Shown piece by piece: positions 41,947-50,785 of a DNA stretch of 64,000 bases. Source of the DNA: JAWLDA01 sp041686855 (GTDB lineage Bacteria > Bacillota > Limnochordia > DTU080 > RSA5); the NCBI GenBank assembly GCA_041686855.1, contig JAWLDA010000013.1:57863-121862 (forward strand), written 5' to 3'. The position numbers and the translations under genes were made by a program. Within the stretch, counting starts at the first letter, position 1. Every line of letters begins with the position of its first letter. The notes beneath the pieces were generated by a model. It saw only the letters and a program-made list of their open reading frames with translations. It made no database searches and was not told the origin of the DNA.

Positions 41947-43278
41947 ATGTCCAAAGTCAACAGCAGCTCAGCACGCATGACGATTGTTACCCTCACGTTA
42001 AGTTGGCTCATGGTGATCCTCATGGTGGCAGTGACGTCGGCAGAGCCGGTCAATGTAACAGTTTGGGGCAGCAACGATTACCGCGTCGTCGGTCTCGAGG
42101 CCGCGGCACAGGCGTTTAACGCTCAAAGTGAACACGTCCAAATTGAAGTCGTGCTTGACGGCGGCGCACCCGACCGCATCATCACCGCGGTAGCCGGAGG
42201 TGCAGCCCCCGACATTATCGTCGGAGCGCACTCCTGGGATCCGGACTTTATCATCAACGGGCTCTTGGTCAACTTGAGCCCACTCCTCGAGCGGGACGGA
42301 CTCCTGGACGCGTTGCGTGCGGATGTCTTCCCCGGTCTTTGGGATGCGGGGAGCGTCTGGAACGGGAACATCTACTCGATTCCACTCGACGCCCAAGCCA
42401 TCATGTTGTACTACAACGAACACTTGTTACAGGAATCCGGAGTAGCGGCCCCCGCGGCTGGCTGGGTATGGCCGGAGCTCGAGGAGAGTCTCCCTAAGAT
42501 TCGGAGACAGATGGGCAGCGAGATATCGACACACGCTTTGGTGGCCAATCATCAAAGCCACGTGGGTACGTTCTTTCTCTCGCAAAACCACGCAACGCTC
42601 TTCGACACTGCTACCTTAAAGCCGACCGCGAACACTGCCGAGTTTCGCGCCGCCTACGGGAGCATGTCCGACCTAACCCAGCGTGACTTGATGCGCTCCG
42701 GTGGAGTGGAGCTCAGCGGTGGAGAGAGTGTCAATATGTTCGCTCAAGGTGACGTCGGTTTCTACATTAGCGGCAACTTCAGACTCCCCGCGTTCGAAGG
42801 CGATGAGACAGCTCGGGAGTTTACCAAGGTGGCCCCAGCCTTGCGCTGGGCGCCTGGAATGGAGCCGCGCTATTACGGCTCAACGCGCACGCTCGCGCTG
42901 ATCCGTCCGGATGGAGGGGGGCCCGTCTCCGATGAGGTTTGGGAAGCTTTTAAGTACCTCATCTCGACGGAAGCGATGAGCATCTATGGGGCTGAGGCGG
43001 GCCTGCTCACCACGCGACGTTCTGTCATCGAGCAGCCGCGCTACGGGGAGTACATCGCTCAGAGTGAAGCCACTCGCGTGATTGCTTCAGAGATCATTCC
43101 CTTTTCGGCAGGCGGGGGAATCACGGGAGTTCCCTACACGAGTGAGATTCAGGGAGCGTTCCAGCGACTTACAGTTCAATACCTACGTGGCGAGATTGGC
43201 TTGACACAAGTGGTAGAGCAGTTTAGCACGGAGGCAGGAGTCTTCCTTGACGAGATCCGAGGCATGACGTCGCGTTAA
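41947..43278 (+). CDS. Extracellular solute-binding protein, family 1
   Basis: A 443-residue binding protein. Its long hydrophobic leader (residues 11-34) ends VTSAEPVN; no lipobox cysteine. VTVWGSNDYRVVGLEAAAQAF, GGAAPDIIVGAHSWDPDF, IYSIPLDAQAIMLYYNEHL and GDVGFYISGNFRLPAF fit the family. ATG start with GGGGAGG upstream. It is the last gene of the aldolase, propeller, phosphoesterase run and is followed by a hairpin. No permease gene is present. Confidence 0.9.
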   Translation: MSKVNSSSARMTIVTLTLSWLMVILMVAVTSAEPVNVTVWGSNDYRVVGLEAAAQAFNAQSEHVQIEVVLDGGAPDRIITAVAGGAAPDIIVGAHSWDPDFIINGLLVNLSPLLERDGLLDALRADVFPGLWDAGSVWNGNIYSIPLDAQAIMLYYNEHLLQESGVAAPAAGWVWPELEESLPKIRRQMGSEISTHALVANHQSHVGTFFLSQNHATLFDTATLKPTANTAEFRAAYGSMSDLTQRDLMRSGGVELSGGESVNMFAQGDVGFYISGNFRLPAFEGDETAREFTKVAPALRWAPGMEPRYYGSTRTLALIRPDGGGPVSDEVWEAFKYLISTEAMSIYGAEAGLLTTRRSVIEQPRYGEYIAQSEATRVIASEIIPFSAGGGITGVPYTSEIQGAFQRLTVQYLRGEIGLTQVVEQFSTEAGVFLDEIRGMTSR

Positions 43279-43320
43279 TCATTCCAAATCCACGTAACGA
43301 CCGATTCATCAATAACGTTC

Positions 43321-43354
43321 GCAGCCACCGGGATCCGAGGAACTCGGTGGCTGC
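43321..43354. terminator. Hairpin between convergent genes (copy B of a repeated hairpin)
   Basis: GCAGCCACCG (43321-43330) and CGGTGGCTGC (43345-43354) form a perfect 10-bp stem with a 14-base loop. The sequence from 43323 to 43352 matches the hairpin at 39081-39110 in both arms. It lies 42 bases after the binding-protein stop and 36 bases before the end of the convergent HAD gene. Confidence 0.65.
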
Positions 43355-43390
43355 TCGAAAGATGGGCGCGAGTTGGACCTGCTCACCCGG

Positions 43391-44191
43391 TTACGATGCG
43401 CTTTGCAGCGCTTCGATAACGCATCTCAAAATCTCGGCAACACCATCACTGCGGGGTTTGGAAGCGATGTACCCGCCATTCTGAGTGACGACTTCTTTGA
43501 TGGGTTGATCTGCGTTTGCGACGGTGGCAACCTGAAAGCCCTGTTCCCCGTCGAGCATGCTCACGTCGTTACCCGAATCGCCCATAGCCAGCACATCTTG
43601 GGGATCAAAAGCGAGACGCTGGGCGAGGCGGGCGATCGCATTTCCTTTGCCGGTGGATGGTGAGCGCAACGCCAACTCCGATTTATTGCGAGAGATCCTA
43701 AGCGGTTGAGGGCTCTGGGATACGAAGTCTCTGATGAGCGTTTCCGCTCGGAGGGCCTGCTCCGCATCGTCAAAGAGCAAAGCGGAGAATGATCGAGCAG
43801 TGATCATCTCATCGGGAAACTCACGAAATCGCCAGCCTCTGTGGCGCAACTCGTCTTCCGCTTGGGAGAAGATCGCCCGCACGTGGGGAATCAAACGCGC
43901 TTCTAACGAGCGGTACTCTGAGTTGTGCGGCTCCCAACTGACGAACCGGTCGCCCTCGCGCACGTACACTTCCCGCTCCTCGATGATCAAAAACTCCGGA
44001 AAGGGGCTGCTTTCTATGAGATGGTTCGTCTCCAGTACGCTCAACGTGGAGGCGAGGGGACGCCCCGTGGCAATCGCAAAGTAGACGCCCATTTGGTGTA
44101 GGGTGCTCAAGTGTTGAAGGGACTCCTTGCATATCACCCCTCCGGAGTTAAGGAGTGTTCCGTCCAGGTCTGATGCTATGAGCTTAGGCAA
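43391..44191 (-). CDS. HAD-superfamily hydrolase, Cof type
   Basis: A 266-residue Cof-type phosphatase. IASDLDGTLLNSGG is motif I with the nucleophile aspartate, FAIATGRPLAS motif II, GKGNAIARLAQRL the lysine-containing motif III, and LAMGDSGNDVSML motif IV. Cof proteins dephosphorylate sugar phosphates and related metabolites. The TTG start at 44191 is supported by GGGAGGA about 8 bases upstream. It stands alone, convergent with a binding protein and divergent from the aldose epimerase. Confidence 0.92.
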   Translation of the reverse strand: MPKLIASDLDGTLLNSGGVICKESLQHLSTLHQMGVYFAIATGRPLASTLSVLETNHLIESSPFPEFLIIEEREVYVREGDRFVSWEPHNSEYRSLEARLIPHVRAIFSQAEDELRHRGWRFREFPDEMITARSFSALLFDDAEQALRAETLIRDFVSQSPQPLRISRNKSELALRSPSTGKGNAIARLAQRLAFDPQDVLAMGDSGNDVSMLDGEQGFQVATVANADQPIKEVVTQNGGYIASKPRSDGVAEILRCVIEALQSAS

Positions 44192-44399
44192 CGAGCATTC
44201 CTCCCACTATGGCAGCATTTCTTCTCTTTTTCGGAACTCCTGCCTACCGGGGAAGAGACGCATCGACGGTTACGCGACTGTCGGGTCGCTACAGCCGTGA
44301 CAAAGGAAGGGTGTGCCTTGCAACCGAACTAGAGAAGGATCCGCAAGGAGTGTTCGGAGTGGACGTTCAAACGCAAGAACGTTCGAGAGGAGCGTTGCG

Positions 44400-45410
44400 A
44401 TGCAAAGGTATGACGTTGTTGAGACCGTGCAGGACCAAGAGCGCGTCGTCGACCTCATCGACCGCCGCACAAGCAGCCAAGCGAGGATTGTTCCGGGGAT
44501 CGGCGCTCAATGCGCCTCGTATACGTGCGAGCATCAGGGGGAGCGCCTCGACATTCTCGCGCCACCCCCGGACCTCGAGGTGTTGCGACAGCGGCCGGTG
44601 CACTTCGGGAATCCGATTCTCTTTCCGTTTCCCAGTCGTATCAAGGACGGCACATTCACATTTGAAGGCAAGCAGGTCACCCTGCCTGTGAACGATACGA
44701 AGAGCGTCTCGGCGATTCACGGACTCACGCTGTGGAAACCGTGGCAAGCCGTACGTCAAGGAGCTGGCGACGACGAAGGCGCGTGGGTGACGTGCGGTCT
44801 CCGCACGGCCGACGTACCCGAGCTCGAGTCTGCCTATCCATTCCCTTACGACATTGAATACACGTATCGTCTGCGCGACGGACGGCTGGAGAGTGAGATC
44901 ACCGTGCTCAATACGGGGTCGGGCTCCTTGCCGATGGGTTTCGGTCTCCACCCGTGGTTTCCGATGCCGCTCAGCCAGCGGGGCGATCGTAGGACGTGCC
45001 GTATTAGCGCGCCGACAGAACGGATTTGGGAGCTGGATGGGCTCATACCAACAGGCCGCATTGCGAAACCCTCGGCCGACCGGGATTTGAGCGCCGGCGT
45101 CCCCCTTGGCGATTTGGAGTTTGACGACGTGTACACCGGCTTGAACGCCGACGGGAGCGAGTGGTCTCGCTCGACATGCCTCGATCCCCAGACAGGTGTC
45201 GAAGTCGAAGTCTTGGCGGACAGCGCCTTTCGCGAGCTTGTCGTCTACGCACCGCACGATCGCCCTGCAGTCTGTTTAGAGCCTTACACGTGTGCGCCTA
45301 ATGCCTTCAACCTAGCGGCCGAAGGGATCGACTCCGGCATGATCGTGCTGCCACCGGGTGAACGGTGGAGCGCACGTGTGATCTACGGCATGAGGAGCGC
45401 GAAAGCATGA
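44400..45410 (+). CDS. Aldose 1-epimerase-family protein
   Basis: A 336-residue galactose-mutarotase-like protein. GAQCASYTCEHQGERLDIL, FGNPILFPFPSRIKDG, IHGLTLWKPW, and FGLHPWFPMPL with a catalytic histidine are typical, as is CLEPYTCAPNAFNLA with the base glutamate. These enzymes interconvert alpha and beta sugars. The frame is open upstream, but GAGAGGAG 7 bases before ATG 44400 fixes the start. Its stop overlaps the next gene (ATGA), so it is coupled to an enolase-superfamily enzyme. Confidence 0.9.
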   Translation: MQRYDVVETVQDQERVVDLIDRRTSSQARIVPGIGAQCASYTCEHQGERLDILAPPPDLEVLRQRPVHFGNPILFPFPSRIKDGTFTFEGKQVTLPVNDTKSVSAIHGLTLWKPWQAVRQGAGDDEGAWVTCGLRTADVPELESAYPFPYDIEYTYRLRDGRLESEITVLNTGSGSLPMGFGLHPWFPMPLSQRGDRRTCRISAPTERIWELDGLIPTGRIAKPSADRDLSAGVPLGDLEFDDVYTGLNADGSEWSRSTCLDPQTGVEVEVLADSAFRELVVYAPHDRPAVCLEPYTCAPNAFNLAAEGIDSGMIVLPPGERWSARVIYGMRSAKA

Positions 45411-46570
45411 AAATTACGGACATTAAGATTGACATCATCAACATGCCCCGGCACACCGGATTCGTCTGCCAGCACGGCATCATTCGTATCGAGACCACCG
45501 ACGGTGTCACGGGAGTCGGCGAGATGTCCGACTTCTCCCACCTACCCAAGTACTCGGTGGACGTGCGAGACTTGATCCAAACGCTCAAGGTAGAGCTCGT
45601 CGGCAAGAATCCCTTTGACATTGCCGCCATCAACGATCACCTGATCGATATGTACCCGCAGACCATGTACTACTACGAAAAAGGATCCTTCATCCGGTGT
45701 GGCGTCGATCTCGCCTTGTACGATCTCGTGGGGAAGGCGCTAGGCAAGAGTGTGAGCGAACTGATCGGCGGGCGGATACGGGAGAGCATCAAGGTGTGCT
45801 ATCCGATCTTTCGCAACCGTACCACGACCGAAGCGAAAGAGAACGTAGAGGTTGTCCGGACCAAGCTGGGCGAAGGCTTCGACGTCTTCCGCCTTTACGT
45901 CGGATCCAACCCCGATGCGGACGAGGCGTTCCTCATCGAGACCAAGAGCGAGTTTGGCGACCGAGTTCAGATCAAGTCTTTCGACTTTAGCCATCTCCTC
46001 GATTGGAAGAAGGCGTTGGCTATCACCCGCAGGCTGATGCCGTACGGTGTTCAACTGGTAGAGAGTCCGGCGCCGTGGAACGATTTTGACGGCCTGCGCA
46101 ACTTCCGTATGGCAATCGATTTGCCTGTAAGCGAGCATGTGTGGAGCTTCCGCCAGTTGTACGAAATGATTCGGCACGACTCGGTGGACATCTTTAACAT
46201 CGCCCCAATCTTTATCGGCGGTTTGGGCGCGGCCCAGAAGGCGGCTGCAGCTGCCGAGATAGCGGGGAAGGGATGCCTGATCGGTACGACTCAGGAGCTC
46301 AGTATCGGCACGGCGGCCCAGGCGGCGTTTGGCGCGGCGCTCACCAACCTCGATGCGATCTCGGATCCGACGGGGCCGCGCCTCTACATAGACGACATCG
46401 CCGTCAACCCCGTCGAATACGAGGACGGGTATTTGCGAGTACCCGTCCGATCCAAGCCGGGCCTCGGTATCGATGTCGACTGGGATAAGGTGGAGCGGTA
46501 CCGGGCGCTGGGTTTTACGTGGGGTGAGCAGAAGGTACACCAACTGCAGGATAGGACAACTTCGACGTAA
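45407..46570 (+). CDS. Enolase-superfamily (MR/MLE-like) protein lacking the KxK pair
   Basis: A 387-residue member of the mandelate racemase/muconate lactonizing enzyme group. Metal ligands are expected at Asp193 (SFDFSH), Glu219 (VESPAPW) and Glu243 (SEHVW). The catalytic K-x-K motif at the end of strand 2 is replaced by R162-L-Y (FDVFRLYVG), so the usual proton-abstracting lysines are missing. Members of the family dehydrate sugar acids or epimerise them. The ATG at 45407 overlaps the epimerase stop. A terminator hairpin follows. Confidence 0.84.
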   Translation: MKITDIKIDIINMPRHTGFVCQHGIIRIETTDGVTGVGEMSDFSHLPKYSVDVRDLIQTLKVELVGKNPFDIAAINDHLIDMYPQTMYYYEKGSFIRCGVDLALYDLVGKALGKSVSELIGGRIRESIKVCYPIFRNRTTTEAKENVEVVRTKLGEGFDVFRLYVGSNPDADEAFLIETKSEFGDRVQIKSFDFSHLLDWKKALAITRRLMPYGVQLVESPAPWNDFDGLRNFRMAIDLPVSEHVWSFRQLYEMIRHDSVDIFNIAPIFIGGLGAAQKAAAAAEIAGKGCLIGTTQELSIGTAAQAAFGAALTNLDAISDPTGPRLYIDDIAVNPVEYEDGYLRVPVRSKPGLGIDVDWDKVERYRALGFTWGEQKVHQLQDRTTST

Positions 46571-46636
46571 GCCCGGGATAGTCGTAAGCGTCGAGAGTGC
46601 ACGTTGCTCTAGCTCTAAGCACGGTGCAGGTGAGAA

Positions 46637-46662
46637 CCCAAGCGCTCTCTTGGGCGCTTGGG
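46637..46662. terminator. Stem-loop between convergent genes
   Basis: CCCAAGCGC (46637-46645) and GCGCTTGGG (46654-46662) form a perfect 9-bp stem with an 8-base loop. It lies between the enolase-superfamily gene (plus) and the TIM-barrel gene (minus). The flank on the plus strand is only mildly T-rich (CTCCCTTCC). Confidence 0.7.
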
Positions 46663-46676
46663 CTCCCTTCCTGAGA

Positions 46677-47510
46677 CTACCTTTGATGAATCGCCTGCAT
46701 GCCCTTGGCGTGGTAGGTGAGGAACGCCTCGGGGTCGTGATCGGTGTCGGTGGGCTTAAAGATCACTTCGAGTGACGCGTAACCCTGGTAACCCCTGGAG
46801 TGCAGTAGGTCTGTCGCCTCGCGCAGGGGGAAGTTCCCCTGGCCGTAGTCGTGGCACGGATCGGAGTCGCGTTGCCCGTCGGGCTTGGTCCCTTTGAGGT
46901 GCAGATCCCTAAAGTGGGTGTGCTTCACACGGTCGACCTCGAGGTAATCGGCTGTCTCCTCGAGCGACTCTCCGACTACGATGGAGTGCATCGTGTCCCA
47001 GAGGACGGCTAACTCGCTGGGTCTGTTCACCTCTGAGACGACGTGGCCCACCATTCGGCCTGCCTTAAAGAAGTCATGGGTCTCGAGGAGCAGGGTGACT
47101 CCCGAGCCGGCCACGACGTCGGCCGCCTCATTCAACGTCTCGATGGCCAGGTTCATACGACTCTCTTCGTCCAGTCCTTTGGCTCCTTTGCCAAAGATGC
47201 GGATGTATGGACTGCCGATGTGACGGTTGAGATCGACGACCCGTTTCACCTGCTCGAGCTCCTTTTGACGCTCTTGGCCGGTGACCGCTACCCCGATGCC
47301 CGATGCGACGCAAGGGACCTCAACGCCTGCGTCTTCCCAGATCCTCCGAGCCTCACTGAGCGCTGTTGGCGCGGCGCCCGGCTCGAGACCGTGTGCATGG
47401 TTCCACTCGATCCGGGGCTCGAAGCCCTGAAAGCCCAACCGTGTGCACGTTTCAACGATATCACGGACCGTGTAGTTGGGACACGTCGACGACATAAACG
47501 AGATTTTCAC
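46677..47510 (-). CDS. Sugar phosphate isomerase/epimerase-like TIM barrel
   Basis: A 277-residue xylose-isomerase-like TIM barrel. GFQGFEPRIEWNHAHGLEPG opens the barrel, TLLLETHDFF gives a metal Glu, AVLWDTMHSIV the Asp and His, HTHFRDLHLKG the next His, and GYASLEVIF the last Glu. GTG 47510 is preferred since AAGGGA is about 10 bases upstream; a TTG at 47519 is an alternative. It is the last gene of a minus-strand series with a second isomerase, MFS carrier, third isomerase and KdgD. Confidence 0.87.
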   Translation of the reverse strand: MKISFMSSTCPNYTVRDIVETCTRLGFQGFEPRIEWNHAHGLEPGAAPTALSEARRIWEDAGVEVPCVASGIGVAVTGQERQKELEQVKRVVDLNRHIGSPYIRIFGKGAKGLDEESRMNLAIETLNEAADVVAGSGVTLLLETHDFFKAGRMVGHVVSEVNRPSELAVLWDTMHSIVVGESLEETADYLEVDRVKHTHFRDLHLKGTKPDGQRDSDPCHDYGQGNFPLREATDLLHSRGYQGYASLEVIFKPTDTDHDPEAFLTYHAKGMQAIHQR

Positions 47511-47587
47511 CCATCTCAAATCCCTTCGTAAGAATTTGTGTGGTGTGTCGCGTCGATTTGCAGGGTAGCGGAGCTGGTTCCACGCGC

Positions 47588-48445
47588 CTACGACACGAGT
47601 GTGATGCCGTTCTCTTTGGCAAGGCGGCGCACTGCTGCGACCGACTCGCGCATGCCGCGCACCGTATCGCCGTCTGGAGCGTAGTGGGGCTCGAGTGTGA
47701 GTGCGCCATCGTAAGCCGTCGAGACTCGCTTAAGCTCCTGCAGCCAATTGACCGCGCCTTCACCGATGAGATCGGCTTGCGATTGGCCTGTCGCAGGGTT
47801 GTGACGTCCGTCCTTAACGTGGACGAGCGCGATGCGATCGGAGAAGACGTCGAAATCCGATTGCTGGGGCGCATGACCCACGCGTGCGGAGTTGCCGGGA
47901 TCGTAGATGAACTTCACACGTGAATCGAGCCGCTGGGTGGCGTCGGCCAAGTCTTTGCTGGTCCGGATCATACAGGCGCCTTCATTCTCTACGCCCAGTG
48001 TGATACCGGAGCCGTCCGTCCGAGCGAGCGCCTCTTTCACCGCTTCGTTGAGGGTCTCCCAAAAGTCGACGCCTTCCTTATACCAGAACGTAAAGAGACG
48101 CATCTTGTCGGTGCCAAAGGCCTTGGCGATTTCGACGCCCCTCGTGATGAGGTTGAGGTGCTCTTCGTAGCTCATCTCACGGGCGGCATGCATCGGCCCG
48201 TCAGCCTTATGGTCGAGGCCGGGCATCGTGCATTTAAAAAACGGGGTAGCCAATGCGGAAACACGCATGCCGTACTGGTCCAGGAGGCGCTTAGCCTCTT
48301 GCACTTGCTCGTCCGTCAAATCGATACAGTTGACGCCATCGACACTGCGCATCTCGGCGCATGTCAGCCCCAACTCCTTACCGATTTTAAGGCTCTCTTC
48401 AAAACTAATTCCCTGCATTTCGTCGGGGAGGTACGATATGTACAC
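47588..48445 (-). CDS. Sugar phosphate isomerase/epimerase-like TIM barrel
   Basis: A 285-residue TIM barrel of the same superfamily, distinct in sequence. ITLGVENEGACMI, FIYDPGNSARVGHAP, ALVHVKDGRHNP and LTLEPHYAPDGD mark the metal site. The start is uncertain among GTG 48445, TTG 48448 and GTG 48454; AGGAG lies only one base from the last, so 48445 or 48448 is more likely. A TATAGT hexamer about 25-30 bases upstream could be a -10 box. It sits 77 bp upstream of the next isomerase gene. Confidence 0.87.
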   Translation of the reverse strand: MYISYLPDEMQGISFEESLKIGKELGLTCAEMRSVDGVNCIDLTDEQVQEAKRLLDQYGMRVSALATPFFKCTMPGLDHKADGPMHAAREMSYEEHLNLITRGVEIAKAFGTDKMRLFTFWYKEGVDFWETLNEAVKEALARTDGSGITLGVENEGACMIRTSKDLADATQRLDSRVKFIYDPGNSARVGHAPQQSDFDVFSDRIALVHVKDGRHNPATGQSQADLIGEGAVNWLQELKRVSTAYDGALTLEPHYAPDGDTVRGMRESVAAVRRLAKENGITLVS

Positions 48446-48522
48446 CAAACCCACGCTCCTTTTTTCAGGTGACTATACCTTTATTTGCACGTGGCGCGCG
48501 GGTTCCCTTCACAGTGAGGCAT

Positions 48523-48550
48523 GCCGCTCCCGGTCGTGAATGGGAGCGGC
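48523..48550 (-). terminator. Stem-loop after the MFS gene
   Basis: GCCGCTCCC (48523-48531) pairs perfectly with GGGAGCGGC (48542-48550) around a 10-base loop. It separates the MFS gene from the downstream isomerase gene. No T run follows on the minus strand, so read-through is possible. Confidence 0.5.
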
Positions 48551-48588
48551 GCTGAGTCGCATTCAAACGTGCGATGACCTAAGGTGGG

Positions 48589-49890
48589 CTACGCCGACTC
48601 GGCCTCTGTAAGTGCGGAGTCCGTAGGGGGCTTGAGAAAGAGGACGGCAGCGGATCCGGCGACGGGGAGTATGGCCGTGGCGTACACGACTTCGCGGTAT
48701 CCGTCAAACATGTCGTAGGCGAATCCAAAGATCGGGGGCCCGATGGCGGAGCCCAAGACCATGGCGGCAGCGACGACACCTCGGATACTGGCTAAATGGC
48801 GCCTGCCAAAGAACTGGGGCCAAATGGTGCCCCCGATGATGGTCAAGAATCCTTGGTCGACACCGCGCAAGACGCCGAGCATGATGGCTGTGAGGGCAGA
48901 TGTCGTCGACAGATAAAACAGGAGTACGGCGGTGTGCACGACGAGAGCGAGACTAAAGACGATCTTGATGGGGAGGCGGTCACAGATCACCCCGGCGATC
49001 AATGTGCATGGAAAGGCGACCAGGGCAGCCACCGTAAAGACGCTCGTAGCAGAGGTCTCGGCCACTCCGTTCGTAACGAGGATGGACATGTGGTGAAAGG
49101 TGATGCCCGTATTCACAAGCGCTGGAATGGAGCCGGCAATCAGGATGATCCAAAAAGCCGGTGTGCGCATGGCGCGTTGCAAGGTGAACGCAGTTGAGTC
49201 ATCCTCGCCTGAGGACCGGTCTGATGTCGCGCTCTTGGGAGTTGCATTGTCAGGGTGTAGTCCGACCTCTTCGGGGCGATTCCGCACAAAGATGTAAGCT
49301 GCGGGAACCATAATCACGACCAACAAGACCGCCCAGAGGCGCCAGGCGTTCCGCCACCCGACGGCGTCGATCACCTGGAGGTTGATGTAGGGCAAGACGG
49401 CGGAGCTTACCATGATGCCGAGCGCAACGAAGCTTAGAGCCCGACCGCGCTTGGTGACGAACCACTGGGGAACGAGGCTGTAGGGGATAAGGGTCATGGT
49501 CCCTTGCCCAAAAATCCGTAGGCCGACGAAGCCGACCAATATCATCGCAGGATTGACGACGACACTCATAAAGAGGCAAGCGCAGCCGAGGAAGAGCGCC
49601 GTGGCGACAAGCGTTGGTCGGTACCCTTTACGGTCGACGAGTCGGCCGACAAAGGTCATGGTAAACCCGGCGAGAAGGGTGCCTGCTGCGTACAGACTCG
49701 AGACGAGAGAACGGCTCCAGCCAAACTCCGCAATGATCGGATCGATAAAGATGGAGACCGCGAATGTCTGCCCCGGCCCCGAGAAAAACATCGCTAGGGC
49801 CGAGACGGCGACGATCACCCAGCCGTAAAAAAAGGGCAGCCGCCGCATTAATGCAGGCGGCTGCGATTGTGGGTAAGGTTGTGCTCCCAC
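48589..49890 (-). CDS. MFS transporter
   Basis: A 433-residue major facilitator protein with 12 likely helices. The first follows a short polar leader at FFYGWVIVAVSALAMFFSG. Motif A-like GRLVDRKGYRP lies between helices 2 and 3, and a central polar loop (about 200-220) divides the two halves. The GTG start overlaps the stop of the preceding isomerase by one base. Placement with kdgD and isomerases suggests a sugar acid or monocarboxylate as cargo; this is inferred from context only. Confidence 0.9.
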   Translation of the reverse strand: MGAQPYPQSQPPALMRRLPFFYGWVIVAVSALAMFFSGPGQTFAVSIFIDPIIAEFGWSRSLVSSLYAAGTLLAGFTMTFVGRLVDRKGYRPTLVATALFLGCACLFMSVVVNPAMILVGFVGLRIFGQGTMTLIPYSLVPQWFVTKRGRALSFVALGIMVSSAVLPYINLQVIDAVGWRNAWRLWAVLLVVIMVPAAYIFVRNRPEEVGLHPDNATPKSATSDRSSGEDDSTAFTLQRAMRTPAFWIILIAGSIPALVNTGITFHHMSILVTNGVAETSATSVFTVAALVAFPCTLIAGVICDRLPIKIVFSLALVVHTAVLLFYLSTTSALTAIMLGVLRGVDQGFLTIIGGTIWPQFFGRRHLASIRGVVAAAMVLGSAIGPPIFGFAYDMFDGYREVVYATAILPVAGSAAVLFLKPPTDSALTEAESA

Positions 49891-50684
49891 TACAGTGAGA
49901 CGATGTTGCGCATGCGACGGGCCGTCTCTACGAGATGCTCCCAGTCCCCGGCCGCTTCGTGGATGACTCCGGCGTCGTAGCCGATGGCACGCAACTTTTC
50001 CATCACGCGAGCCCAGTCGGTATCACCCTCTTGGAGCGGGACAAACGCATGCTCTTTACGCCTAAAGTCTTTGAAATGTACGCGTTTAATCCGCTCTGCA
50101 CCGAGCTCGTCGATCCACTGCTCGGGGAACCCGTACGCCATCATGTTGGCCGTGTCGAGGTAACAACCGACCCACGGACTATCGACGGCGTCGATGAATT
50201 CCCGCATCTCCCTGGGGCTAAGAAGGAACTTGTTCCAAACATTCTCGATACCGACGGCCACTCGGTGTCTCTCGGCAATCGGCGCTACGTCTTTCATGTA
50301 GCCGAGCATGCGGTCCCAGGCCCCTGAGTAGGAGCTGGTCGGGAGCAACGGGCCCGGATGCAACAGCACCGCACCGACGCCCATCGTCCCGGCAATCTCG
50401 ATCGAACGGACCAGACTTTGCATGCGCGCCTCTTGAAGCTGGGGGTCGGGGTCAAGGAAGTTGCCGCGATTATCGTACTGGGCGATGAGGCTGGTCACTT
50501 CGACGCCGGCTGACTGTAATCGTTCGCCAAGTTGCCGCAGTTCATCAGGGGTGGCGTTGATGTCGGGGTCGCCACCTTCACTAAAGGTTAGCTCGAGTAT
50601 GTCGTACCCTGCCGTGCGACAGAGCTCCACGATCTGGTCCAGTGTGTACTTTCTTAGAATGATTTGCGTAACGCCGATTTTCAA
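49890..50684 (-). CDS. Sugar phosphate isomerase/epimerase-like TIM barrel
   Basis: A 264-residue member of the xylose-isomerase-like TIM barrels. AGYDILELTFSEGG, AVLLHPGPL, VAVGIENVWNKFLLSP (metal Glu), VGCYLDTANMM (Asp), RVHFKDFRRKEHAF (His) and AGVIHEAAGD (Glu) are visible. TTG 50684 is chosen because AGGGGGAA lies 6 bases before it; an upstream GTG adds nine residues without a ribosome site. It lies between kdgD and the MFS gene. Relatives include tagatose/fructose epimerases and hydroxypyruvate isomerases. Confidence 0.88.
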   Translation of the reverse strand: MKIGVTQIILRKYTLDQIVELCRTAGYDILELTFSEGGDPDINATPDELRQLGERLQSAGVEVTSLIAQYDNRGNFLDPDPQLQEARMQSLVRSIEIAGTMGVGAVLLHPGPLLPTSSYSGAWDRMLGYMKDVAPIAERHRVAVGIENVWNKFLLSPREMREFIDAVDSPWVGCYLDTANMMAYGFPEQWIDELGAERIKRVHFKDFRRKEHAFVPLQEGDTDWARVMEKLRAIGYDAGVIHEAAGDWEHLVETARRMRNIVSL

Positions 50685-50785
50685 GCGAGGTTCCCCCTGT
50701 CTTTCAACCAAACGAGACGACTGCGAAGACTCTCTTCAAACGCTAATACCGCAGCCGGGTGTTATATCCTGTCGTAACGGTTTTA

